A stretch of 64,000 nt of DNA from Viscum album (GCA_963277665.1 OY728165.1:1755936772-1756000771); one strand, 5' to 3'; counted from the first letter of the stretch, positions 36,710 to 48,834 are shown. The notes: a model not told the origin generated them from the letters alone. Program-made: numbers and translations.

Positions 36710-38232
36710 ATGGATGCCCCTTCAGCTAACCTTCCTCTGCTTACACTGCAAGCTTCCAATAAGGATAAGAACAAAGGACCGGTCACCCATAAACCACCTC
36801 CTTCTCTTGATAAAAACGATCCACTAACGCTCAAAGCGAGATTCTCTCGACAGGATGAGAAACTGAAATAATTGAGGCAGCTTAACGCCGGGCTACTCCA
36901 GAGGAACCGTCTTATTGAAAGCGTGTCCCAAGAGGGGCCGCATCATGCACTCCGAGTAAGTGCACCTCAAAGACCCAGGTTTGCCCTGCAAAATGAGGCG
37001 CCTGGTTCATCTAACTACCTAAATGTGGATCTGGATAAATACCAAGACATCCATCAACTCAGGAAGCAACCGAAGTGAGTACATCTGAACCCTCCGAAGG
37101 TGTCACAAACGGCCCATGCTCCCATGGTTCCAACTGAGCTGGATCCTCAAGAAATGCCTCAGGCTACAGCGGACCTGGACCAGGCCCAATAGGATGTAAT
37201 ACAGGGTCTCACCAACACCATCGATGCATTGACAGCACAATTGGAAGCAATGGATGGTCAACGTGCTCCGATACATCCATAAAAGAAACCCATACCCAGG
37301 TTGGGTGAGCAACACACCACCACCACCCAATTTTGGGAGCCCTGTTTTCCCAATTTTCAATGGATCTGGCGATCCAGAAAAATATTTGATGCACTACGTG
37401 TCTTGTTGTGACCCTATGATGGGAACTCCAGAAAAACAAGAAGTAGTGAAACTCAGATGATTTGTACGATCCTTGCAAGGATCTGCCTTTGTCTGGTATA
37501 CGATTCTTCCAGCCCATTCAATAAAAAGATGGAATGACCGTCAGCAGCAGTTCCAATTCCACTTCAGCTCAATGTTTCCCAAAACAATGGTCATAGACCT
37601 CATAAACAACAAGTAGAGGGAGAACGAGAGGGTCTCATATTTCATCTCTAAATGGAAGGGTCTGACCTACTCTCTGAAGAGGCCAAAGCCTCAAGATAAG
37701 ATGCTTGGAATATGAATCGATATTCTTCGAGATGAGCTGCGAACACTGCTCATACCAGTGGAGTGCACCAGTGGCATCCACTATCTCTTGTCTATTTCCT
37801 AGAGAATTGAGGACTCCCTGCAGCGGACCAATTTGAAGTCTCAAACAGCCTCACAGGCTCCCACAAAGAGAGTAGCCAGAGCTGATGCATCTTCTATCAC
37901 GCTCAACCCAGCCCCTGTGCCTGCTCCACTGCTCAGGACTCCACCCAATCATCAAGTGCCCCCAGTATATCAGTGGTCGCCTCCGCCTAAGAGGGACGAT
38001 CAGAGGGGATCAATGTCCAACCAGTTTTAGGAATGAAGACACAAAGTATACTAATCCGAGAGGACCACGTCCGCAGCTACTTCATTGCAGCCATGAATTG
38101 CATCTTGCTACACCTCCCGGTGCTGTGGAAACCCAAAAATTTAGCTGCGATGACAGGCCAGACTACTATCCCTACCATCGAATGTTGGGGCACAATATTC
38201 AGGAATGCTTTGTCTTCAAAGGCATCCTGTAG
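36710..38232 (+). pseudogene. Gag polyprotein relic (Retrotrans_gag)
   Basis: Gag forms the virus-like particle and binds genomic RNA. The relic starts at an ATG at 36710. An N-terminal part in frame 2 has a coiled-coil-like segment near 37200 (LTNTIDALTAQLEAMD). After a frameshift near 37285 the capsid-type domain follows in frame 0: FGSPVFPIFNGSGDPEKYL, then FVRSLQGSAFVWYTILP, HSIKRWNDRQQQFQFHFSS and a RENERVSYFISKWKGL block typical of Tat/Ogre gag. A second frameshift near 38030 moves to frame 1, where DYYPYHRMLGHNIQECFVFK matches the C-terminal C/H-type motif common in this lineage in place of a regular CCHC knuckle (first Cys replaced by Tyr). Several stops are present. The domain call is confident; the start is tentative. 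Confidence 0.75.
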
Positions 38233-39306
38233 AGGATGGTATCCAGTTAGGTCGAGGTGGGACCAACCCCAGCTCATGTGAAAAATATTTCTACCACTGA
38301 CTCCAAAAAAGGGGAGGGGTGGCCAGAAGTCACCAACAAAAGGGGCAGAAATTTGATAACTAGATGACTCGGAAGACTATCAATCAAGCCCAGGGTATAC
38401 TCTGAGATCAACTACAGCAGCTGATGGTGCCACCAACAACCCCTGATGCCGCACAACCGACAATATCGGCTTCATAACCCTCCACAAGCTGGTCATACAG
38501 GCGTAATCGAGAAGGGAGGAGACAAGAGCAAGAGGAGTAGTCCGCAACAAGGCTAAAGATAGCCCCTGACACTGTCAGATTTTATTCACCCAAACTTGGC
38601 GCCATAGGCACCAACCCACCATACGGTTCTATCAAGGACAACCGACCGGGTTGACCTTTCAAAAGATGAGGAGCCAATATTTGGTTCCATCAACGTCATC
38701 CATCTTATGGAATCGTTACCTGAAGAAGGGTGTGGTTATTAAATCGAGTTCCTAACATAAAGGGTCGGGAGGGGGAATCACAGAGGTAGGGGATACCAGG
38801 GGAGGTGTCGTCGAGGCTAAAATCAACCCTATGGTTGGACCTCGGTCCAAACCGTCCATATCACAGAAACCCGTGGGAGATCCCATCAACGGATTCAACC
38901 CAAGAATGAATAACCCTCCACCTCCACAAGCGGCCACTCTTCCCCCATCATTTTGCGGTACCGATTAGAGGAAAAACAAGTGTCTCGCCGCCTAGTGCAC
39001 ACCAACAGACCGGCCAGACCGGATCCCCAAAACCTTGGAATACCATTGGAATCTGACCCCGTAGTCGGTCCCTCCTCGTTAGGTATTCTATATCCCAATA
39101 TTCCCGCTAAAACTCTCTCGGCAACGGAGAAGCATCGGCAACTGGAGTAGAAATAAGACATCCTTAAGGAGCTTGCATCGGTATCAGCCAAACTGTCGAT
39201 CTAGGATGCCATGGGATTGTTAGCCGACCTCAGGGAGGCACCTATAAAAGCCTTTCTTGGCCCCCAGGAGTTTCAAGCCGAGGTAGTTGCCGCCGAGATT
39301 TAACGG
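38233..39306 (+). other. Gag-protease linker, degraded
   Basis: This is GC-richer DNA with broken frames. In the last 150 bases codons read like the linker before protease in this lineage (LADLREAPIKAFLGPQEFQAE). No catalytic domain is seen. Confidence 0.4.
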
Positions 39307-39939
39307 ATGGAGACTGGCTCAGGTGAATGCAATTCGGTGATTTACTTCACCAATAAATATGAAGATGCCATCATACAAGGACACATCATACCACTGTATG
39401 TGTCAGGAACACTAAAAGATGTTGAGATCTGTAAAGTATTTATTGAAAACGACTCTAGAGTTAACCTCCTTCCCCTATGGACACTCCTTAAGTTGGGATA
39501 CAATGAGAATGACCTAGTACCCTCAGCCACAACTCTGTTAAGTTATGACAAGAGTGAACAAAAACCAATGGGACAAATTAAGCTAAAGTCCCATTTTGGA
39601 GACCTTGTGGCCTACTCAGAATTCTTGGTGGTCCGACAGAACACAACATTCAATGCCCTACTGGGAAGGTCGTGGCTCCATAAGCACGTGGTTGTTCCTT
39701 CATATTACCACCTGTGTATTAATTACTATGTTAATGGAAAAAGCGAGACATTACGTGTCGACACGGCCACTTTTGAGCTCTCTGAGTCACACTACATCGA
39801 CTCCGGGTTCCATGAGAAAAAGAAGAAGAAGCCTCTGCTCGATGGCATTGAAAGGATCCCTGCTACAAATACTCTGGAAATGGTTCCTGATGACCCCCTC
39901 AGACAGCTCAGCAAAGACTATGTACTTTCCATCAACTAG
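39307..39939 (+). pseudogene. Aspartic protease domain, open frame with damaged active site
   Basis: Retroviral-type aspartic protease would cleave the Gag-Pol polyprotein. The 210-codon frame is free of stops. It contains the lineage's landmarks: an ITFTDED-like start (VIYFTNKYED), HIIPLYVSGTLKDVEICKVF, then the active-site loop and VNLLPLWTLLKLG, and LLGRSWLHKHVVVPSYYHLC near residues 116-135. The active site normally reads D-[SNT]-G; here the stretch is IENDSRVNLLP, so the catalytic Asp and the Gly appear replaced. A Lys run and an acidic tail follow residue 165. The protein is therefore probably inactive despite the open frame. The relic continues in another frame toward reverse transcriptase. 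Confidence 0.75.
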
Positions 39940-40301
39940 GTTGAGAATAGTGGTTCTAGTATGGACACGCACTCAGTTGTCCTCATGACTTCACCATAAT
40001 GGATGAGCGTGACAATGCAGAAATGACCGCTAACACTCAATTTAGGGATGAGTACTTGAGTGAGGAAGTCCACAATGCCTCGCCTCTGGACCCCCCAGAT
40101 CCCGAGTCAAGAGATCTCCCTTCACCAGATCAAGAAGATGAGGATTTGGGAGAAGAAGAGGAGGAAGATCTTAGGGATTCACCTCCCGCATTCGACAAAG
40201 GGATCTCCACCACAGATGATTAGCGTAGGGAAATAAACCTGGGTACCGAGGAAGACCCGAGGCCCACTCTTGTTAGTGCAGCCATGCCCCCCAAGGAGCA
40301 T
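39940..40301 (+). other. Protease-RT spacer
   Basis: It encodes in frame 39999-40223 a very acidic 74-codon stretch (EDEDLGEEEEEDLRD). In Ogre elements an intron lies between protease and reverse transcriptase; I see no convincing donor/acceptor pair here. Confidence 0.4.
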
Positions 40302-41222
40302 GATGTATATAACTTTTTCTTGAAGCAACACCAGGATGTTTTTTCCAGGAATTACACGAAAAATCCGGGACTCGATCCTGATGCGGCGACGCATCACCTA
40401 GGTCATCTATAAGACCATTAGGTATATAAACAGGCTTCCAGAAGGACACACCCCTCAAATGCTACAAATATAGAGGTTAAATTTGATCTGTTCATTAAAT
40501 CAGGCTTCATTCGAGAGGTCCAATACCCCATCTAGTTGGACAACATCGTCCCTGTCAAGAAAAAGAATGAACAAATTCACGTTTACATTCATTTCATATA
40601 TCTAAATCGGTATTGTCCAAAAGATGATTTTTCGGTCCCGATCACTGAGTTATTAATCGATGTAATGGACGGTTATGAGGCTCTATCCTTCATGGAAGAT
40701 TATTCTGGGTATAATCAAATTAGGACGGCCTGAGAAGACAAAGAAGCCGCTGTCATTAGGGACCCTCAAGTAGTATTCTATTATAGGGTCATGCCCATTG
40801 GTCTCAAGAATGTTGTTGCCACATATGAGTGTTCCATGCATCATATCATTAAACCATTACTAGGGTGATTTGTTGAATGCAAGGTGGATGACTTGGTGGT
40901 TAAGTCTAGAAAGCACTCAGATCACCTGTCAGACCTTGAGACCGTCTTGAACAACCTTCGACAGCATAACCTGATGATGAACCCCTTGAAATGTGCCTTC
41001 GGGATTACCTCAGAGAAATTACTTGGCTTCGTCATATTCTATTGTGGCATCAAAGTTGACCCTGAAAAGTCAAAGGCAATCCTCGGCCTGCCACCTCCCT
41101 GCAATCTCACCGAGTTGAGAGGATTCCAAGGACAACTGGACAAAATCAGGTGGTTCATAGCTAACATGGAAGGAAAATGTTTGACCTTTACCAGGTTAAT
41201 GAAGAAGGGAGTCACATACTAA
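40302..41222 (+). pseudogene. Reverse transcriptase domain relic
   Basis: It copies element RNA into DNA. The frame is constant (frame 0). Landmarks in order: DVFSRNYTKNPGLDPDAATH (upstream linker), SGFIREVQYPI, NIVPVKKKNEQIHVYIHF, CPKDDFSVPI, LSFMEDYSGYNQI (first catalytic Asp kept), VMPIGLKNV, the box VDDLVVKSRKHSDHL and NPLKCAFGITSEKLLGF. The catalytic box normally reads YVDD; here it is KVDD (around 40884-40895), with both Asp residues kept and the Tyr lost. Five in-frame stops break it. The text fits the Tat lineage closely. Confidence 0.88.
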
Positions 41223-41625
41223 TTAACAGATGACATCTAAGAGTCATTTGATGGACTAAAGAAGTACCTCTTAAGCCTGAAGGTGCTCATGCCCCAAGTT
41301 AAAGGAAGACCTCTCATCCTATACGTGACGGCCCTTGAGCGGTCACTAGGAGCCTTCCTCACATTGAAAAATGACGCCGACAGTGAAAACTGTCTCTATT
41401 AACTCAGCCAAACCATGATTGATGGTGAAAATCGATACTCAAACATTGAGAAGAGTTTTTTAGGCCTTTTCCTTCACAGTTCAAAAGTTGCAACATTATC
41501 TACATCATCAAGAATTCCATTTGGTCCCGTTTAATAACACGCACAATTGCATCATCAGCCGCCCGATGCTGACCGGGTGCCTATCCCGATGGGTAGTCAT
41601 TCTACCATAGTTCGATATCCGGTTT
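41223..41625 (+). pseudogene. RNase H domain relic (standard gypsy copy)
   Basis: It degrades the RNA strand of the hybrid. It follows reverse transcriptase in the same frame: SFDGLKKYLLSL, KGRPLILYVTALERSLGAFL and NRYSNIEKS. At a run of six T (41456-41461) the reading moves to frame 1 and continues as FTVQKLQHYLHHQEFHLVPF and SRPMLTGCLSRWVVIL. This points to a one-base indel in that run as the only frameshift between here and the end of pol. Stops are also present. Confidence 0.8.
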
Positions 41626-42471
41626 GTGCCTCAGAAGGACATCAAAGGCCAGACAATAGAAAATTTTCTAGCAGAGCACCCCTCAACAGGGACTACCGCA
41701 CCAGACGTCGAGCTACTTGATGAAGAAATATTCGTGGTTCAAGAGGAGTTCCCTGCATGGGAAACGTACTTTGATGACGCCTCCCAAATCCCAACCAGGA
41801 AGATGATGGAAGAACCCAAATTCAACAAGGTGGATTTGGGGATAATACTAATTTCCCAGGAAAAGGAAGTCTTGCCATATTCCTTCCTCCAATCATAAGG
41901 ATGTATGAAAAATGAGGCGGATAATCAATCCCTCATTGTAGGCATGGAGCTCGTGCTACAGGCACAAGTAGTGCATCGTAAGGTAAAAGGTTACTCGGAA
42001 CTGGTCATCAAGAAAGTCAATGGGGACTATTCTATTAAAAATGATGAGTTGATTCCCCTGTTTGACCATGTCCGACCGTTAAGGGTGGAATTCTCCCTAG
42101 AAACAACATTGGCCTATATTCCCCATTCATAGAATGCCTAGGCCGATGCACTAGCTAATACGGCCATGACCCTAGCCGACCCAGACCGGGATGAAACAGT
42201 TATCAGTATTGCTCAATGTCAAATGGTTTTTCCATTTGTTCAAACTAAGATGGATGAAATCCACGAATTCAGTCATGTCCCGAAACCATATGCTCCCGCC
42301 ACCAGTTGGATGACCCCCATTGAAAGATACATTCAATGGGGAGAACATCAATCAGAGAGGGCTGAACGAGAGAAAATACGGAGAACGAAAATCAACTTTA
42401 TCTTGTATGGTGGCGCGGGTCAGCAAGAGGTCCTATACCAACGAGGCCTCGACAGAATCCCCCTCAGATGA
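41626..42471 (+). pseudogene. Second RNase H domain (Tat-type duplicate)
   Basis: Tat-lineage elements carry an extra RNase H of a different subtype between the standard RNase H and integrase. It begins with KGQTIENFLAEHP. WETYFDDAS keeps the first acidic catalytic residue; the motif usually written NNxAEYxAL reads KNEADNQSLIVGME, and the usual GDSKLV reads GYSELV, so at least one catalytic Asp is replaced. ADALANTAMTLAD closes the domain. Stops split it into frames at 41626-41898, 41905-42132 and 42166-42471, all in frame 1, so no frameshift is needed. It is probably inactive. Confidence 0.8.
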
Positions 42472-42504
42472 ATGGATGGATAAGAAACTATTGTCTTCAT
42501 GACT

Positions 42505-43567
42505 AAAGTACATGTCGGATAATGTGTGGAACATCAGACAGGGAGCATGCATTCCCATCAGGTTTGAAGGCTTGGGTACTATTGGTCAACATTGGCACGA
42601 GATTGCGAGCACTTCACCGCAAAAAGACACTCATGTCAAACTCATGCCAACTTCATACACAAACCCCATAAGTTAATTCATCAGGCCAAGTACTCAAGGC
42701 CATTTTACACTTAGGGAATGGACTTCGTGGGACCATATCCTCCCACCACAGCCAAACAGCTGAAGTATATCCTCACTGCAACCGACTTCTTTTCCAAATG
42801 GGTAGAAGTTGTACCCCTTATGGACGTCGGGGAGAAAACCATTGTCAGCTTTGTGAAAACTAATATCATCACCACATTTCGTGACCCTCACACCGTACTG
42901 ATGGATAACGGTACCTAATTCACTTCTACCGAATTGGAGAAACTATACCAAGAATATGGTAACAAGGCTAACCACTCATCCCGCTACCATGCAGTGGCCA
43001 ACGGGCAGATAGAGGTGTTCAACAAGACCCTATACAACATTCTCCATAAAATGGTTGAAAAGGTCATGAATTCATGGCTGGATAAAATCCTCCATGCATT
43101 GTGGTCTTATCAAACCACAATCTTCACCACTACATGGGCTACTCCGTACTAATTAGTATAAGGAACAAAAGTGGTCCTGCCCATTGAGCTCCAATTCCCT
43201 GGCTCTGTGTTGCCATTTGAGATCAGTTATCCAATGATGATCAATTAGAAAAGAGGATAGGTGAGTTCTAATAGCTAGATGAGAAGCGGTTGCAAACTTT
43301 GCACCATCTGGAAGTATACCAGAACCGGATTGCATGAGCCTTCAATAAAATGGTTCGTCTTCGGTCTATCTTGGAAGGAGAATTGGTCTTGGTCCTCCGA
43401 ACCCCAATGATACTCGGAAATAAACCTCCGAAGCTGGAGCCTAAGTGGGAGAGACCATATGTTATACACAAGGTCTACACCAATGCAGAATATGCCCTGA
43501 TCTCCATGGACGGGTAGTTCACTACTGCTCTAACAAATGCGAGATTCTTGAAGAAGTATTTCGCATA
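42505..43567 (+). pseudogene. Integrase domain relic
   Basis: It would insert the DNA copy into the host genome. It stays in frame 1. The HHCC zinc domain is recognisable (VHVG, EHQTG, then GYYWSTLARDC and CQTHA). The core carries all three catalytic acids: MDFVGPYPP, VLMDNGT and NGQIEVFNKTL. The C-terminal part (LEGELVLVLRTP, KLEPKWERPYVIHKV, NARFLKKYFA) ends with a stop at 43566-43568, the likely end of pol. Several stops break the frame, as after VLMDNGT. There is no sign of a chromodomain, which agrees with the Tat lineage. Confidence 0.87.
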
Positions 43568-43568
43568 G

Positions 43569-43780
43569 AAACTAAAAGAAGTTATAGTCTGAGCTACATG
43601 ACCTTTAACTGAAAATCACCCAAAGTTCCAAACACTAAGACCCCAAAATAATTCTATTTTGTCCTCACCAGAATAACTAAAAGTAGTTATCGTCCGATCT
43701 ACATGACGTTAAACATCCAAGAACCCAACGGTCCAAACTCTATGACCCTAATCTAAGAGTATTTCATCCCCACCGCACGA
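43569..43780 (+). other. Post-pol spacer
   Basis: Two near-copies of a roughly 95-base unit are visible, each with CTAAAAG(A/T)AGTTAT and an ACATGAC-TTTAAC block. They are the first of the repeats that fill the next 4 kb. Confidence 0.45.
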
Positions 43781-44900
43781 CGTTATACTGGGCGGATTTC
43801 AGAGAACTACATATGGCTTGATTCAGGCCTTCACAGGATACGTAGAGATGCCAGAATCATCTATCATGGCCCAGACACTCCCAAATGGAATAAAAAAAAA
43901 ATTTCCCCTTCCCCCATGTACGGACCATCCCTACATGGGGTGTACTACATTCAAGAGAAATACTTACGGCTTGATTCCTGCCTTCGCAGGATACGTAGTG
44001 ACGCCAGGGTTCCCCACCCCAGCCCAGCCACCCCCAAATAAAATTTAAAAATTCCCTCCCCCCATGTACGGACCAGACCTACATGGGGTGTATTTCTCAT
44101 CCTTACCGCACGGCGTTAAACTGCACAGATAAGGAAAAAATTCCCTTTATCCCCCTGTGTATGGACCAGACCTGCACGATGTGTATTGTATTTTAGAGAA
44201 CTATGTGAGGCTTGATTCTCCCCCTCGTAGGATACGTAGTGACACCATAATCCCACACCATATAAAAGACACCTCAAATAAAGCAAAAAAAATTACCCAC
44301 TTCCCTCGTACGGACCAGACCCACACTGGGTGTATTCCCCAAAAGAACTATGTGAGGATTGATTCCTTCCCTTGCGGGATACTTAGTGACGCTGGGGTTC
44401 CCTATCCTGGACCATCCATTCAAAAAAATTCTCTCTACCCCCTTGTATGGATGATCCCTACACGGGGTGTATTCTTCGTCCTCACCGCATGACGTTAAAC
44501 TGCACGGACTTCCAAGAACTACATGAGGCTTGATTCCTGCCCTCGCAAGATATGTAGTGACATCGGGGTCCCTCACCCTCGCTCATCCTTCCCCAAATGA
44601 AATTCAAAAATTCCGTTTTCCCCCGTGTATGGACTAAACTAGCATGGGGTGTACCTCCTTCAGGGAACTATGCATGGCCTGATCCCTACCTTCGCAGGAT
44701 GCGTAGTGATGTCAGGGTTTCCCATCCTGGCCCAGCCATTCCTGAATGAGGATTTAAAAAATGACCTCTTCCCCCCATTTACGTACCATACCATCACGAG
44801 GAGTATTCCTCGTCCTCCCCACATGACATTAGAAATTCATGGATTTCGTCCTCACCGCACGACGTTAAAACTGCACAGACTTCATCACATCCCACCCAAG
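43781..44900 (+). repeat. Tandem array 1: roughly 150-bp units after integrase
   Basis: Three motifs recur. (i) A GAACTAC-to-GGATACGTAGTGACGCC module starts at 43804, 43957, 44198, 44345, 44516 and 44665. (ii) GTACGGACC with ACATGGGGTGTA occurs about seven times, for example near 43916 and 44064. (iii) CCGCACGACGTTAAACTGCA occurs near 43772, 44101, 44483 and 44852. Units are imperfect and rearranged. Macas and co-workers described such hypervariable repeats between pol and the 3' LTR in Ogre/Tat elements as a source of satellites. No coding function is visible. Confidence 0.75.
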
Positions 44901-47560
44901 ATATATGAAAAAACGAGATGAAAATACTCTTGCATTTGGATTCATCCCCTCCATATATCAGATTCCACGGCCTAGATAATTATGGATCTTCAAAACCATT
45001 CATGGCCATCAGATGTGGAAAATTCTCGACCCGTGGACACCTTTGCATGACTATGAATACCATTCCCTCAGCAGATCTGCATATTAATAGCCCATGGCCT
45101 ATCTACCAAAGGCAAGATTTATTCAGGAGATACTCTTCCTAGCTCCATACTCTTACCGGCCTCCAAACCCTCATATCATATCTCCTTATCCTAAAATTTA
45201 TAGCGCAGTGGTTTACATGATCGTCCCCAATATCACATCCAAATGTTTACAGGGTATCTCTACCTGGTTAGCTTATGTATCCACCCGTGGTTCACATGAC
45301 GACCTGCATATACAAACAACAAGTTATGACTAGGATACTTTAACTCAATGGAAAATTTTGGTGGAGTTGTTTCTTATATGCTCATACACCATTATCCCCA
45401 CATGCCGAACTATGAACTGTGAGAAATATCGAATTTTCATGATCATTCATGGCCGTCAGAAGTGGAAAGTCATTGACCCGGGGACACCTTTTCATGACTT
45501 TGCATACCATGCCCTCAGGGGTTCTACATATTGATAGCCCCTAGACCGTCTACCAAAGGCATGATTTCCTCGGGAGGTACTCTTCCTAGATCCGTAAGCT
45601 TACCGGCCTCAGAGCCCCTACACCACATCTCTTGATCCAGGAAACCTCAGAGTTAATGTTTATAACCCCCTTCCCTCAACCTATTTTGAGTATATCAGAT
45701 CATGTTAACTCTGTTATCCTTTGAGTGACTGTAGCAATAATCACCTAATGGTTCGAGTTCTATGACTACTAAACTAGGAGTACTTCGACCATACCTCACG
45801 ATGATAAACTGCATGGAGTGAACATACACCCCAACATGCAAGAAAAATCAGCATAGGGAGCTCTCTAAGATTTAACAGCAACCAGGGAGAAATATGCCTC
45901 ACATGTCCATATATTTTCTTACCAAAATACAGACTTCGTGGCCCAGAAAATCGTGGATCCTCATAACCATTCATGACCATCAGAAGTGGAAATTTATAGA
46001 CCTGTGAACACCTTTGTCTGACCATGCATACTATGCCCTCAACAGATCTTCATATTGATAGCCCTTGTCCCATATAACAAAGGAAATATTCCCTCAGGTG
46101 ATACTCTCCCTAGCTCCGTATTCTTACCAGCATCATAGCCCCCATACCATTTCTCCTAATCCATGAAGCCCAGGAACCATGATTTACACCAATCAACCCC
46201 TCTTTACGTCTTGGGAATGCTGAGATGTTCAATCATAGTTACATTTTGATCAATGGTGGTCTTTGAAACTAAGTCCTTACTGCATGACGTGAAACAACAC
46301 AGAACATCTTGGCCACTTGGCATAAAGCTGTAAAGACCAAGCATTAAACATCCAAGGAAATTCCTCCGACTACAAGAATTTTCACTGGATAAAAAATTCC
46401 CCATCTCCTTTCTGCATAACGTTAAAGTGAACATCATCCTTTAATAATGCTCCTCGTCATTACCGCATGAAGTTAAAATTCATGGAATCCATCCTTTCCG
46501 CATGATGTCAAACTGCACGGTCAAACCTGTCATGGGTTTAGTAAGAAATAGATGCATTTCCTTGTCCCTCAAGGCTTGGGTCAGACCTGCACAAACCACC
46601 GTCTCACACCAGCGTGAGAAGGAATGACTTCACCAATTCTTAGGAAATTTATCCTTGATTTTTCTCCCATATCTAGGCACTCTCTCCTCATAAACCATAC
46701 TCTATACTCAAAAAAAGGCGAACTCTCATAAACCACCCCTAGTGGTCCCAAATCTATAACATCCATGATGTTATCTGGCTATCGGGAGAATGCAATCATT
46801 GACCTAAGGACACCTTTGCATGTCTATGCATACCATTCCCTCAGTGTCTCTACATATTGATTGCCCCTGCCTCCTCTACCAAAAGAAATATTTCCTTAGG
46901 AAATGGTTCTCATTGTATGCCTCTTGGCCCCTGATCCCCCATGATAATCACAGGATTTGAAAACCCTCTGAGATACAGTTTACCAGCCTCTTTCATGACT
47001 GTTCCTGAATATGGTGGAACGTCTCTTACCTAATTACCGAGAACCAGGAGACGTTATTCCATTCCAGATAATGTCTCAGCATCATAACATTAAAATGCAT
47101 CGAGCTTCAACCAACCATTACACTCGTTAAATGCATAAGATAGAGACCCTGAGTCCACACTCTTGATTAATAAATATGTTCTCAAAACCTTTCAGAGGCC
47201 TTCCTAAACCACCCCTGGTGGTTTTCATAATTCTCCAAGCCACCCATGGTGGTTTCCATAATCCGAACATCCATGAAGTCCTTAAGCCATCATAAATGGA
47301 GGGTCGTTGACTAAAGGACACATTTGCATGACTATTCATACCATGCCCTCATAGGATCTGCATATTGATCGCCCCTGGCCCGTCTACCAAAGGGAAGATC
47401 TCCTTAGGCAATTTACTTCTTACCTCTGCACGCCGATACAGCTCCCATGCCTTGGGACATGCCCTGCATGCCATTCAAATCTAAACATGCTCCCCCCACA
47501 TGCATCTGGAGGATATTGAGACATATTTTAATCAACCACACCTTATTAGGGCCCTCGCCC
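44901..47560 (+). repeat. Tandem array 2: 450-800 bp units
   Basis: A block of about 150-200 bases recurs at about 44995, 45444, 45969, 46770 and 47288. It contains GACACCTTTGCATGACTATG, then ATACCATKCCCTCA, ATCTGCATATTGATAGCCCC and CTACCAAAGG. Spacing is uneven (about 450, 525, 800, 520), from insertions of other sequence, including further copies of the CCGCATGACGTTAAA motif near 46280-46520. It has no ORF of interest. Confidence 0.7.
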
Positions 47561-48059
47561 CACCATATCTAGTCAAATATGTTCGACCTAAAACATCAGT
47601 AATGATAGTCAGGTGGGCGGGACTTCGAACCGCTCACCAAAAGAGGCGTAAAACCAGTTAGGCTGAAAACCAGAAAAGGGAGACCTCAGAAAATGTCGAG
47701 CCATACCCGCTGGGTCCACACCAAATGGGCCCAAGAAAAATTAGGATATTAAAAGAAAAGTCAAAAATCATGTGGGGTTTTTCTACAAAACCTTAGCAAT
47801 AGTCAAACTATGCTCACTAGATCCCACAATCCAGGAAAAAGTTAGAGCTTGTTTTTATGTTTATTTTTTTATCAATTGTTCTGAACTATGATTATTATAA
47901 GTTCAATTAATTAACATATAAAAAAATTATTCCTAATAATTCATGTCACTGGAGAAGACAACAAGAGCGCTAATTAAAACATTTCTTTGTTCCATAAAAA
48001 TGTTGGTAAGAAGGGCATCCATAATCTGAAGCCTCCTCTGGCTTGGAAGGTTATTACAA
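47561..48059. other. Spacer between repeat array and antisense ORF
   Basis: It includes a GC-rich half and an AT-rich half (47850-47960). Nothing is recognised. Confidence 0.4.
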
Positions 48060-48834
48060 GATGTTTTCAGTGGATCCACAATGTTATATCAGGCGCTGAT
48101 GAGAATTCTCGATTGGTTGATGCAGATTCTGCAGTATGGCTATCTCAGCTTCTGCACCATCCCACAATGCTTCCGCCTCTAGGGCCACCTTTGAGCTTGC
48201 CCTCATCTCATCCTCCATCCGCCGCTCCCCTACTTCAATTATGGCAGTGACATTAGTCTCTTCCAACTGTAGCAGCTGTATGTCATTCCTAAGCACCTAC
48301 AGTCAAGAAAGCTGCTCAATGACTTCTCCCTGGAGTCTCACAACTACCCCGACATGATCATGATCCTCTATTTGGAAATGTTTTAGGGTCGCGGAAAGGT
48401 AGGTTTCAAATTGAGCAGTAGAAAGGTGGGATTTAAAACCACCCAGTCTTTCCCGATTAGCGACCACCTGCTTGACTGTATCAGAAAATTTCATGGTAGT
48501 AAATGCCGTCAAATCCCAGCAGCCTAAACAGATTGTGATGCTTAGGTAATTTGGTTGGCATCTTGGCAAAGGGTGCCTGAGATATCAGCTTCCATATTTT
48601 CTCCCAATCCCTTTGGAATGAAGGTAGAAGACTAGAAAGTACTTATTGATCAGGATAAAAGTCACTCCCGGATGAAGATACGTATTCAGTGATAAACCTC
48701 ACCAAGAAGGGACCCGATGCATCCTTACCCGCAAACTCTGGCACCACGATAACTTCACCCCCGGCCGTTGTGGTCACAGGCATGATCGGATCTGACGACA
48801 CAATTGACAATTCAAAAGGTTGTGGTCCTAAATC

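Noticed and set aside
39940..40301. Ogre-type intron between protease and reverse transcriptase
   Set aside because: I could not find a convincing donor and acceptor pair; the acidic coding text seems to run through.
44157..44921. Open frames of 90-111 codons in repeat array 1
   Set aside because: They are made from the tandem repeats and change frame from unit to unit; they do not resemble a protein.
43781..47560. CRISPR-like or satellite array
   Set aside because: The repeats are irregular, plant-retroelement derived and lie inside an LTR element, so CRISPR is excluded; a stand-alone satellite is not shown because the units are flanked by pol and the 3' LTR.
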